From Unio delphinus (taxonomy: Eukaryota; Mollusca; Bivalvia; Unionida; Unionidae), in the NCBI GenBank assembly GCA_029339505.1, contig JAQISU010000081.1, positions 21,105,501 to 21,169,500 of the forward strand: DNA of 64,000 bases. The letters are read 5' to 3'. Numbering within the stretch: position 1 is the stretch's first letter; every line of letters starts with the position of its first letter. The notes under the pieces are model-generated. The model was not told the origin of the DNA. It made no database searches and saw nothing but the letters and a program-made list of their open reading frames with translations. A program made the position numbers and the translations under genes. Positions 1 through 8,700 of this stretch are shown here, piece by piece.

Positions 1-2
1 GG

Positions 3-535
3 GACTATAACCTTCTCAGTGACCGCTATCCTGCAGCTAGTGTACTGAGCATCCTTGCTGTATCTAAAACATGGAATTTTATTACCCTTTACTAGGATAA
101 TTTGTTTACGCAGTAAAACATCACAGCGATTAGATGTTAAGAAGTCAATTCCTAAAATTCCTTCTGATTTAATATCAGCTATTAGTGCCTTATGCCTAAA
201 TGTATGTTCTCCAATATGGATATATACGATAGCCGCACCAAAAAAAGGAGAGGTTTCACCCGTGGCTGTTACTAGACTTATATTTACAGGTGAGATATCG
301 GGGCGAGATGTTTTTTCAAGCTTGTCAACAAAGTCTTTGCTTAAAATTGTAACATTCGCTCCGGTATCCACCAATAAAGTTATTGGCGCGTTTTGCACTT
401 TTGCGCTCACAAATAGACCTTCCTCATTTACAAATGAATTACCAATTGTCAAAGTATTGGGCCACCCATTAGGATCCGTCGACCTCAGGCCCTCGAGCTC
501 GACGTTTAAAAGTTTCCCTGAGATTTTGTGATGTT
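3..535 (-). CDS. Retropepsin-type aspartic protease, start of pol (partial)
   Basis: The minus strand is open from about 535 to the window edge. It encodes an aspartic protease with the catalytic motif LLVDTGANVTILS (complement of about 343-380) and, further on, a GILGIDFL motif typical of the second half of retropepsins. It lies directly downstream of gag in the -1 frame relative to gag. In-frame stops at about 552-554 and 534-536 separate the two frames, so expression by simple frameshifting is not obvious and this copy may be damaged. The rest of pol (reverse transcriptase, RNase H, integrase) is outside the window. Confidence 0.8.
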
Positions 536-556
536 ACTCCCCTCGGGAACCTTATT

Positions 557-1849
557 CTATTTGTGTAAATGTTGTGGGCCGTTTTGATTCCGCCATTTCC
601 AATTGCCGTTTTCCCGATAATCGCCTCGGTTTTGATTCGGACGCTTCGAGTTATTTTTATCGTGGTTAAACTGATTGTACTGTTTGTTTGAATTTGACAG
701 ATTTCTTACTTCTTTTACTAAATTTCCTATTTCTTGTTTGAAACAGTCAAATTCTTTATGTAGCATACTGCAGATGCTATCATCCTCCCTTTGCCCTTTT
801 GTGTCAGATAAGCTTTTTGCATCAGAGATATTACTTTTATTTACAAGTCGGACAGAGCGTCCGCGCTGTCGGTCCGCTAATCTATGAGTCTCTAATCTAA
901 CGGCCAATGTTTCAGCTTCGTTTATGTCCTTTGGTCGCGCTTCTCGCAACCTCAGTCTTGTGTTTGACTCGGATATGGCATCAATAAAATGATCGAGTGA
1001 CAGAATATCAGTAATAGCTGAACTAGCTCCTGGATAAGACTGTCGCGTCAATTTTTTTATTGACTGAGCTAATTCTGGCAAAGATTCGTCTTTACCCCGA
1101 ACTCGGGTTTGCAGTTGTGCTCGGTACATTTCTGCCTTATTAACCGACCCATATCGAGTATTCAACGCGTGTACGAGTGTGTCGTAGTCACGTCGCTGAA
1201 ATTCGCTAAGTTCATTCAACAATGCTCGTGCGTTGCCCTTCAGGCTACTTGCCAGGTAAAGTGACATGGCTGTATAATCCCATTTATTTATCTCCGCCAA
1301 AATTTGGAATTGTGCTAGGTATTCATCCAAATCCTCGCTTCCATCGTACTGCTGAGGTTTCATTTGTAAATTTTGTTTATTAGCCCTGGTTGACCTCTCA
1401 GACCGTGAATAATGAAAATCTTGATTTTTATTCATATTTATACCAGACGCATGATCAACTGGAATATTTATGTTTTCACAACGTACTGAAGAGTGCCCTA
1501 GTGTACTTGATGCAGAATGACTTTCCCGTGCATTCAACTTTGATTCCGATTTTGAAATTTGAAGGCCGAAATCTTGTCTCAGCTGATTTATCTGTTCAGT
1601 TAACTGATTTTTGACTTCACTTAAAGTTTTAGAAGTTTTTTGTTGTATTTCCATAACACTTTTACATATTTCATCTTTCATCAAGATCAATTCATTATTT
1701 AGTACTTCTGCACTGAGACCAGTAACTGCCAATGACAAACTTTCGTTTTCTTCGTCGACAAACGAGTAATCATTGCTATTTCTTTCGTCGACCTCATCTG
1801 ATGATGGGAGCGAGTTTGGATTAATTATAACTTCACCTGAATCATCCAT
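557..1849 (-). CDS. gag: Retrotransposon Gag polyprotein
   Basis: A 430-residue protein whose middle (about residues 165-320) has the retrotransposon Gag capsid pattern: a YDGSEDLDEYLAQF start, an LYLASSLKGNARALL segment and a helical SLPELAQSIKKLTRQSYP region. The N-terminus is acidic and coiled-coil-like. The C-terminus is basic and Asn/Arg-rich, fitting RNA binding, but no CCHC zinc knuckle is present before the stop. It starts at an ATG about 110 bases downstream of the putative primer-binding site. It would form the retrotransposon particle in the cytoplasm. Family assignment is firm; current activity is unknown. Confidence 0.85.
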   Translation of the reverse strand: MDDSGEVIINPNSLPSSDEVDERNSNDYSFVDEENESLSLAVTGLSAEVLNNELILMKDEICKSVMEIQQKTSKTLSEVKNQLTEQINQLRQDFGLQISKSESKLNARESHSASSTLGHSSVRCENINIPVDHASGINMNKNQDFHYSRSERSTRANKQNLQMKPQQYDGSEDLDEYLAQFQILAEINKWDYTAMSLYLASSLKGNARALLNELSEFQRRDYDTLVHALNTRYGSVNKAEMYRAQLQTRVRGKDESLPELAQSIKKLTRQSYPGASSAITDILSLDHFIDAISESNTRLRLREARPKDINEAETLAVRLETHRLADRQRGRSVRLVNKSNISDAKSLSDTKGQREDDSICSMLHKEFDCFKQEIGNLVKEVRNLSNSNKQYNQFNHDKNNSKRPNQNRGDYRENGNWKWRNQNGPQHLHK

Positions 1850-1966
1850 CTTGGTGAAATATGTATAATTAAAATAAGGATAAAATACTGTCTGGTTGCT
1901 TTATAGCAATTAGTACAAATATCAAATTAAAATTCTTTCTAATCACTAGAATACAGGATGTATAAT

Positions 1967-1988
1967 CCCACTTCGCTGCCACCAATTG
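1967..1988 (-). other. Putative tRNA primer-binding site
   Basis: On the minus strand, TGGTGGCAGCGAAGTGG follows the TTACA that would close the LTR, separated by two bases. TGGTGGCAG is complementary to the 3' end of a tRNA ending CTGCCACCA (leucine-type). Its position between the LTR edge and gag is that expected of a gypsy primer-binding site. The exact primer tRNA is an inference. Confidence 0.55.
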
Positions 1989-2388
1989 TAACGCCGTTTC
2001 CGGCTACAATATTTGTGGGTTCTCCTGTCTAGCTTTTGATTAGAAAGAATACTACAAGACCGTATAGAATCAACATCAAAAGTATTTATTTGTAAATTAC
2101 CTCAAGTACAACAGCAGGTGAACATGCAATTATTGAATGTCAATACTGTTACACATACATAAACATTTAATATTTAATACGAGACTTATGTAAACCAGAG
2201 AATCACGGGGGACAAAGGTGATCGACTCCCGTGGGGGAAGGTGCAATGGAGCTTCAAATATAATTGCACCTTCTCCACCTCTTTAAGAATATATTTATAA
2301 TGGTTTATATTACATAGAATTAACGTTATGGACGTACAAGATGGAGTTGCTTAAGTGGGACGGTGAATAAGGTGAAGTATTAACCTTC

Positions 2389-2512
2389 AGGTGTTGAAGG
2401 TGAAGAGTTTTGTAAGGTGAAGGTGCAACGTGAGTCACCTTCTAATGAAGGTGGAGAGTTTTGTAAGGTGAAGGTGCAACGTGAGTCACCTTCTAATGAA
2501 GGTGGAGAGTGA
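2389..2512. repeat. 51-bp tandem repeat, about 2.4 copies
   Basis: The unit GAAGGTGGAGAGTTTTGTAA followed by GGTGAAGGTGCAACGTGAGT and CACCTTCTAAT is repeated head to tail. The neighbouring DNA is rich in the same GAAGGTG/CACCTTC words in both orientations, so it can also fold on itself. It lies inside the presumed LTR. Confidence 0.8.
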
Positions 2513-2869
2513 CGGTTTAGTAGCGTTAATAATTTATATATCAGTTTCTGAGGGAACAATTTGTATGTTTCCAAGGATTATATTTATCGTAATTATCTGT
2601 CACCTTCACTTTACATAGATTAATTGCGGTGATAATTCACCGAAGGTGAAATCATATTCATATCAACCAATACGGTAGCAGACGTCACCTCATGAATAAT
2701 AAATAACATCTGGAATTACCCGTAATGTCAAGCAAGCATATCAATTTTCATTTGAACTAACCATTGCAACCTGACTATGTTTATCCAACATAGCTTGAGA
2801 CATTATAATATAGTTGAATGGGTACAAGTCACCCGATGCTTGCTTCCGTCTGCTCTGAACGCTGGACAA

Positions 2870-2965
2870 GATAACAGTGAAGCCCCCTATTACATGTACG
2901 TGGTGCTATTTATAGGAAAAGGTCATGTGACCAATAGCCAATCAGATTCCATAGTGCTCGCTGAC
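2870..2965 (-). promoter_or_regulatory. TATA-type RNA polymerase II promoter of the LTR
   Basis: On the minus strand there is GATTGGCTATTGG (inverted CCAAT boxes), then CACATGAC, then CCTATAAATAGCACC, then about 30 bases later TCAGAGCAGACGG, a reasonable initiator region. Spacing fits a core promoter driving the gag transcript leftward. This is inference from sequence pattern only. Confidence 0.5.
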
Positions 2966-3334
2966 CAAAAGAGTGCAAATGGCGGATTAGTATGTATTTT
3001 GACGGCGAGTACACAGACAAACATTGGAGTTATAGAATAATTTGACCATGTCCTGGTGGAATTATACATTTATACGAGGTAATTTCCATTGTGCTGCTAT
3101 GACTAAGATGTAAAATATGCACAAACTATTCATACAAGGTTACAATACATACCAAATCTGTCTATCACCTCGTGTCAAAACATCGTGAATCAGCGTGTTC
3201 CAATACACAATGCAGGTAACAAAAGTCACTTGCCAAACGCTGAAAGACGTGTCCTAAATAAGTAAGCTATACATATTACCATACATAAAGCACATATCTC
3301 ATCTAGGAAATGATGCATAGTAATTACATTATAA

Positions 3335-3339
3335 ATTCG
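3335..3339. other. Target-site duplication, left copy (ATTCG)
   Basis: ATTCG directly precedes the left inverted repeat and is found again directly after the right one at 20618-20622. Polintons usually make 6-bp duplications; here only five bases match, so one base may have diverged. Confidence 0.7.
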
Positions 3340-3553
3340 AGCAGCAGAGAGGGTGAACCTCACAACTTCCCGAGCGTCGATTCGGAAATCTGAGGCTTCC
3401 ACCAAATAGTAAAAAAAATGGCGTCTATTCGATAAAATAAGATTTCCTTATATACGCCAACGTCGTTGTCATCCACCCTCTCTGCTGCTGGAACTTTCAG
3501 TTCTGGGTTAACAAAAAATAATAAATGATTTTAACCGAATATTTGATCGAGTC
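3340..3553 (+). repeat. Left terminal inverted repeat of the Polinton
   Basis: The 214 bases match the reverse complement of 20404-20617 with few mismatches. Inside it, the terminal AGCAGCAGAGAGGGTG (3340-3355) recurs in reverse orientation at 3474-3489, so each terminus contains its own 150-bp inverted-repeat unit. The last codons of the ATPase gene extend into the inner end of the repeat. Confidence 0.95.
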
Positions 3554-4202
3554 CGATACGATATCGAGTCCGAGGATCATGTAAATTTATTGTTACAAAT
3601 CCATGCGGGGTTGACTGAGCATGACTAAAGAAATTTTTAAATTGATTGAAGTCCATATCGGAACACCATGTCTGCCAAATATTTCGTAGCGTATGTGTAT
3701 CAACGCCGTTAAACACAGCAAGAATATTACAGTTATCTCTGATCACTTTTGGAATCTGAGTGTAGCGTTGAGTGACATATATCACATCAGTGTTTTTGTG
3801 ACGCCCCCGGGAAAATATTCTAGCTGGGTTTTTTTGATTGTCTAACATCACATCGTCGTATACGACTAAATTGTTAATGCTCCCATCAAGGTCATCCACG
3901 GATGGCGCCTCGTCAATATCAGTTATAAAATCAATGGTATTCTCACCTTTAATTTCTGATGCATTCTCGTTAAAATCCTTTAACACTTCATAGCATCGTT
4001 GATCATCTACGCTAGGGGCAATTAAATACAACTTATCCCACTTCATCCATCTCATTATTAAATTGAGTAACAATTGCGTTTTACCGGATCCAGATGGCCC
4101 GATTATAATTGCACGGATAGAGTTTGGTAGCGCTGCATGATGCTTAACTGGTTCTCTTATTTTAGTCGCTGAAAAATCAATTATATTCATATCTCTATAC
4201 AT
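3531..4202 (-). CDS. A32-like (FtsK/HerA superfamily) genome-packaging ATPase
   Basis: A 223-residue P-loop ATPase expected to pump the element's DNA into capsids. It has Walker A GPSGSGKT at residues 35-42, Walker B NLVVYDDV at 111-118, and a SRGRHKNTDVIYVTQ segment at 131-145, matching the polar motif after Walker B in poxvirus A32/Polinton ATPases. Length is normal for the family. It is transcribed leftward away from the Zn-ribbon gene, whose ATG is only 5 bases away, so the two share a very short divergent control region. Its last seven or so codons lie within the left inverted repeat, which constrains that repeat. Confidence 0.92.
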   Translation of the reverse strand: MYRDMNIIDFSATKIREPVKHHAALPNSIRAIIIGPSGSGKTQLLLNLIMRWMKWDKLYLIAPSVDDQRCYEVLKDFNENASEIKGENTIDFITDIDEAPSVDDLDGSINNLVVYDDVMLDNQKNPARIFSRGRHKNTDVIYVTQRYTQIPKVIRDNCNILAVFNGVDTHTLRNIWQTWCSDMDFNQFKNFFSHAQSTPHGFVTINLHDPRTRYRIGLDQIFG

Positions 4203-4207
4203 AAATT

Positions 4208-4414
4208 ATGGATCTATATTGTGTGAAGTGTAAAACGCGTACTAGCACAAATGATGTGACGACGGTTACAACTAAAAATAACAGATCAGCACTAACTGGT
4301 AGATGTGCAACATGTGGTATAAAAAAGTTTAGATTTATTTCTACAAAATCAAAGATTTTACAATCTGGAGATGTTTTAAAAAAAAACGAGGAGGTGATAT
4401 CGCAGCCAAATTGA
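4208..4414 (+). CDS. Small Zn-ribbon protein (DUF5679-like), N-terminal part of a frameshift fusion
   Basis: A 68-residue protein with YCVKCKTRT at residues 4-12 and CATCG at 33-37, giving a four-cysteine zinc ribbon like the DUF5679 proteins of large DNA viruses and Polintons. The 0 frame ends at TGA just after a run of nine A. The heptamer AAAAAAC at 4381-4387 sits in frame as A-AAA-AAC, a canonical -1 frameshift site, and shifting leads straight into the phospholipase-like frame that has no ATG of its own. The gene is therefore probably the first half of a longer protein. The alternative is a one-base indel in the homopolymer. Confidence 0.8.
   Translation: MDLYCVKCKTRTSTNDVTTVTTKNNRSALTGRCATCGIKKFRFISTKSKILQSGDVLKKNEEVISQPN
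4381..4387 (+). promoter_or_regulatory. Putative programmed -1 ribosomal frameshift heptamer (A AAA AAC)
   Basis: In the zinc-ribbon frame the codons are AAA AAA AAC, so the heptamer has the retroviral-type form A-AAA-AAC. A -1 slip here enters the phospholipase-like frame, which otherwise lacks a start codon. No downstream pseudoknot was identified by eye. Confidence 0.55.
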
Positions 4415-4746
4415 CAAAGCTCCCTGGAACCCCATGGGCAAAGTACCCCGGAGAAAAGCACCTTCCAGGATATAGCTACTGTGGTCCCGGAACACGATTA
4501 GATATCAGACTTGATGATCAAAATCAACCCCGACCCGGTGAAGAACCAATAAACGCCATTGATAAGGCCTGTCACCTTCATGATGTTGCTTATAAAAGCA
4601 GCAACCTGCAACACAGGCATCTCGCGGATGTGAAATTAATTCATGCGTTAAATGCTATTCCTGATAAATCTTTTAAAGAAAAGTTGGCTTCGTGGTTGGT
4701 AAAATCAGCTATGAAAGGCAAATTGATGATGGGTGCTGGTAATTGA
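4387..4746 (+). CDS. Parvovirus-type phospholipase A2-like domain, expressed by -1 frameshift
   Basis: The frame has no ATG before the domain; it is open upstream through the A-run of the Zn-ribbon gene. It contains the calcium-loop YCGPGT and the catalytic HDVAY (His-Asp dyad plus Tyr), the two signatures of parvovirus VP1-type phospholipase A2, preceded by a LPGTPWAKYPGEKHLPGY stretch common to viral and Polinton versions. In parvoviruses this activity helps virions leave endosomes; a similar entry role here is inference. It is followed 18 bases later by the integrase gene. Confidence 0.85.
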   Translation, partial: RGGDIAAKLTKLPGTPWAKYPGEKHLPGYSYCGPGTRLDIRLDDQNQPRPGEEPINAIDKACHLHDVAYKSSNLQHRHLADVKLIHALNAIPDKSFKEKLASWLVKSAMKGKLMMGAGN

Positions 4747-4764
4747 AAATGCTAGCATTTTAAT

Positions 4765-5727
4765 ATGGAATCAATTTATTATTCCCCAAGAGGATACTGG
4801 AGGGGTAAATCAGCAGTCCATAAACTCGCTAGCGCTGCAAAAGTGAAAAAAACTACAGCGGCGGATTGGTTATCTAAACAGGCACTATGGCAAATTTATC
4901 TACCACCACCTAAACAAATTCAATTCTCGCATTTTGATGTGACCGCTCCTAATGAAGTTCATCAGGCTGATATATTATTTCTGCCACATGATCGTGGTTA
5001 CAAATACGCGCTAACCGTAGTTGATGTTGCGAGTCGATACAAAGAAGCAGAACCGTTAAAAACAAAATCAGCCACTGAAGTTGCTTCTGCATTTGAAAGG
5101 ATTTATCGACGAGGTCCTCTGCGTTGGCCAAATCTGTTACAAGTTGATCCTGGCAAGGAATTTCAGGGTGCAGTGTTATCTACAATGAAACATCATAATG
5201 TCACCATACGACGAGGGCATACTGCGCTACATCGCGATCAGGCCATTGTAGAACGATTTAATCGGACAATTGCTGAGCGGTTATTTGGATATCAATACGC
5301 AAAAGAATTCATTCAAGAAAAGCGATCCCGTGAATGGGTTAAAAGATTACCATCTGTGATTACTGCACTGAATAACGAGATTACTAGAACAATCAACATG
5401 AAACCTATCAACGCGATTAAAAAGAAGTCAATACCCGTACAACCACAAAAAGATTTCCCTAGAAACGCTAGCGTTTCCCAACCAATTCTTGGTAGTAGTG
5501 TCATTGTGAGGTACTTATACGAACCAGGAGAGCTTGAAGGGGGTAGAAAAAGGGCTACTGATCCTATTTGGAGCGTCACTACGCATAAGATATCTAGTAT
5601 AACTCGATCTACGGGTAGACCTCCAGTCTATAAACTGGATTCAACTGCCCCTCAACGAGGATTTACTCGACAACAACTACAAGTGATTCCCGAGGATACT
5701 CAATTGCCACCGCATGGTCTTAACTAG
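4765..5727 (+). CDS. Polinton RVE-family (retroviral-type) integrase
   Basis: A 320-residue integrase that would insert the element and generate the short target duplication. The catalytic core shows D69 (HQADILF), D128 (LQVDPGKEF) and E163 (IVERFNRT), the DDE triad with about 35 residues between the last two. An N-terminal helical region and a basic C-terminal domain complete it. It starts at ATG 4765, 25 bases after an AATTGAAAA motif at 4741. It converges on the polymerase gene with an 8-base overlap of the two 3' ends. Confidence 0.95.
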   Translation: MESIYYSPRGYWRGKSAVHKLASAAKVKKTTAADWLSKQALWQIYLPPPKQIQFSHFDVTAPNEVHQADILFLPHDRGYKYALTVVDVASRYKEAEPLKTKSATEVASAFERIYRRGPLRWPNLLQVDPGKEFQGAVLSTMKHHNVTIRRGHTALHRDQAIVERFNRTIAERLFGYQYAKEFIQEKRSREWVKRLPSVITALNNEITRTINMKPINAIKKKSIPVQPQKDFPRNASVSQPILGSSVIVRYLYEPGELEGGRKRATDPIWSVTTHKISSITRSTGRPPVYKLDSTAPQRGFTRQQLQVIPEDTQLPPHGLN

Positions 5728-8700
5728 CACCCGATGCCAGAGGCATTGTGCTTTCACCCCGGCGTCTATTGCACTCAAGACAAGTCAACATCACATTATT
5801 TCTGACATGACCGAGATTGTTATTTTTTCTGTCTACGGTGAATTGGCGAGGATCTTTATCTGAATAACGCCAACGCATTATACAATTGCAACTCGCGCAG
5901 TGATTATTCTGTTGTTTCTTCAAAGTGATTATTAGTTCAGCATCAATATCAAATTCTCGTTGTTTTTTTTTGTCCTGTTGTTTGTAACCGGAGAGTTTTT
6001 TATTAATGATGCTAACATCAATATCACTTATTGTTGTGTCATTATCATCACCAATGATTTCATCATCGCCACCAATGATTTCATCATCGAAGACAATTCT
6101 TCGAAGCTGATTTATTCTTCGTACTCTGGATACTGCGAGATAGACTAAATTCGACCATTCGATGCGATTATCTACCATCCAAACAATTGTATCCGATATA
6201 GTCAATCCCTGTGAAGAGTGTATTGTTGCTGCGTATCCTAGCGTCCATGGGGATTTATTAGCACGCAATGCATCTTCAACGACATTGATATCAACCAGCA
6301 CAATATCATTTAATACGAGAATTTGTTTTTGAAATCCTTCGGATTTTAGGCCTGGAATATCAACTTCTATATTCTGCTTTCGTGTATCCGAAGGCCTATA
6401 ACACAACGGTACTGGAAGCGTTGCAAATTTTTCTTTATGCAATTCAAATAACTTCATCTGAAGTGTGTCTCTGACTATTTTTCTACTTGCTACGATCAAA
6501 TCATTTGGTCTCCACGTTTCCCAGAAATCATTCATAGGAGTTTCTGAAATTATTTCACGCGCTATTTCGCATTGGAGTTTATCCGGTTGTAATCTAAGCA
6601 GTGCTTTGAACTCGCGTAATTGTTCATCAAGTGATCTATGGTCGGTATTAATTTCTTCATAATAGTCTACAGAACCCTTTAGCCATTCATGTGGAGATCC
6701 ACCGACAAATGGTGGTGGTTGGCCGTGATCACCGCACATGACGACTTTTGTGTTTTTGTTTAACAACCACTCAAGAAATGTTTTTAATACATCTAATGAC
6801 ACTGTGCATATTTCATCCCAAATTATGATTTCAGGAATGAATTTATCCCCCATACGCTCAGGAGTCCATTTGTCACCTTTCCATCGAAAAAAACTATGAT
6901 AAGTACAGGCATTTACCCCTCGCTGTATCATCTCTCTGGCGAGTCTGTGAGTCGGTGTTAACACAATCATGTTAGTAGAAATACAAGTATTTCCACCACC
7001 ACGATATAATTCAATTGCACGAGTTGTCTTTCCTGACCCACCACAACCGTTTAAATAAACTGTCTTGTATCTACATATTGGATCAGATACCGGTGGTGCA
7101 TTAGAAAATTCTGATTGAATCTCATCACATTTTAAGTACTTTTCATCCATGGCAACGTCTGCGGATTCACAATACTCATGTAGCATCTCTTTTTTAAATC
7201 GCCAACGCCCCCACGCTTCCTCCGGATCTGTGAATGCCGCTACAGCTGATTTGTACTTATTGTGTATATACATCGAATCAGTGGCTACTCTAACCGCGGT
7301 ATTAGGAAATCTATTTATCATCGAAAATAGATTAATGCAAGCATAGGCTAACATTGAACTTCTCAAATGTGTGTACTGGGAATTATATCCATCACAGTAG
7401 GTAACAACCGTACCCAATTTCTCACCATTGGATAGAAAAGCATCCTTACGGGATACAAGTTTTCCCTGTTTCGTTAAATCCGTTACAAGAAAATCGTATT
7501 CAGCGACATCTATGATCAACCGCGAGGAAAATTTTGCATTGTCGTATCTTCCACCCTGGGTTAATTTACCGATTATTCTTCTTCCGAGATCTTTTGCTTG
7601 TTCTTTTTTACTTTCAAATAACTTCTTAGACCAATTTATGATTTCTTCTTCACTGAAATTCGAAGAATTTCCATCTGGACACTGTTTTCGTAGTTCGCTG
7701 ATTATATGATCTAGATCGGGTTGTGGTAGCCAAACTTCTTTCTGAGCTCGATAGCATATAATAGCTTCGGAAACAATCAACGATATCAGCATGCCACAAT
7801 CAATCATATATCGTAGTAACACTATTGGCATCCAGGCCTTTTCAGATAGGTGTCTACCGAGCCAAACATAACTACACGGATGTAACCCTGTAGCGAGTTC
7901 AAATGATATCACACGAGCGAATCCGGTTAAATCAAAATCAGGTAATGGTCCATTAATCGCAACACGAGTCATTTCATGCGTGGGGTGTCCAAATCGTTTA
8001 AAATAGTTACTACATTCTCCATACCCGAGAAAACTTCCAGGATAACACGCGGATATATCAATTGAAATCATACCGTCACGATGGTATTTTGTATTCCACA
8101 GTCCTCCATGACCAAATTCGATGCAACTCAATTTAACATCCTCGAGAAAATCACTTCGTGTTGGACGCCAGGAGTTTTTTTCTCTTGCGAAGTGAGCTAC
8201 CACTGAAGAAATAGTAAAACTATCCGTGAGTAGTTTTTCATGGAAACTCTCTGGTGAAAAATCATTAGCGATTTTTCTCATTCTGTTATCTAATTCTTCA
8301 ACGCGATATAATTCACCATTTGGTCTTACAAATTGATCAAATCCTGATTCGGAACCAGCACTACTAAGTAACCACACTGACACAGGATCATCTTTACACA
8401 ACGCATGAATAGCATCAAATAATTTCTCTTCATAGAAAACATCCCCGGAAAATTTCCGGGGGATATATCTCACGGTTCTATCTCGTGGAAATATTGTTAC
8501 TGCAGGTGTCCACGCGTGTTCGTTATGATCAATAATTTGTATTGGCGCTCCTTGTAATTTATATTTCGGTTCGTGTAATACTTCTCCGGTTATCGTCATA
8601 ACGGTTATTGGAAATCTTAATGATGTTTCTAATTTAGCTATATCAGAAATCTTTGCACCGTGCTGTTTCACTGTCAGTTCCCATTCGGTTATTTTCCTAC

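Larger units (their letters stand above)
1..3144 (-). mobile_element. Ty3/gypsy-like LTR retrotransposon, truncated by window edge
   Basis: Reading on the minus strand the order is LTR (about 3144 to 1989), primer-binding site, gag and protease, then the window ends before reverse transcriptase. The Gag and the retropepsin motif identify a gypsy-type element. The right limit is uncertain: I placed it at a GTTACA near 3144, because the opposite LTR edge at 1989 reads TGTAAC, but the second LTR lies outside the window and cannot be compared. Confidence 0.75.
1989..3144 (-). repeat. Long terminal repeat (5' LTR of the minus-strand retroelement), outer edge approximate
   Basis: The segment contains a TATA promoter on the minus strand (about 2905-2915), a possible polyadenylation signal AATAAA on the minus strand near 2090, and starts/ends with TGTAAC/GTTACA. 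It also holds a local 51-bp tandem repeat (about 2389-2510). No gene is seen in it; the short open frames are accidental. The outer boundary cannot be verified without the partner LTR. Confidence 0.5.

Noticed and set aside
470..502. Cluster of BamHI, SalI, XhoI and SacI-like sites that resembles a cloning linker
   Set aside because: It is continuous with the open protease frame and there is no vector sequence around it; most likely chance.
55..531. Plus-strand open frame of 158 codons
   Set aside because: Antisense of the retropepsin coding region, which has clear DTG and ILGIDF motifs on the minus strand.
5960..7709. Several plus-strand frames across the polymerase gene
   Set aside because: Antisense shadows of the large minus-strand coding region.
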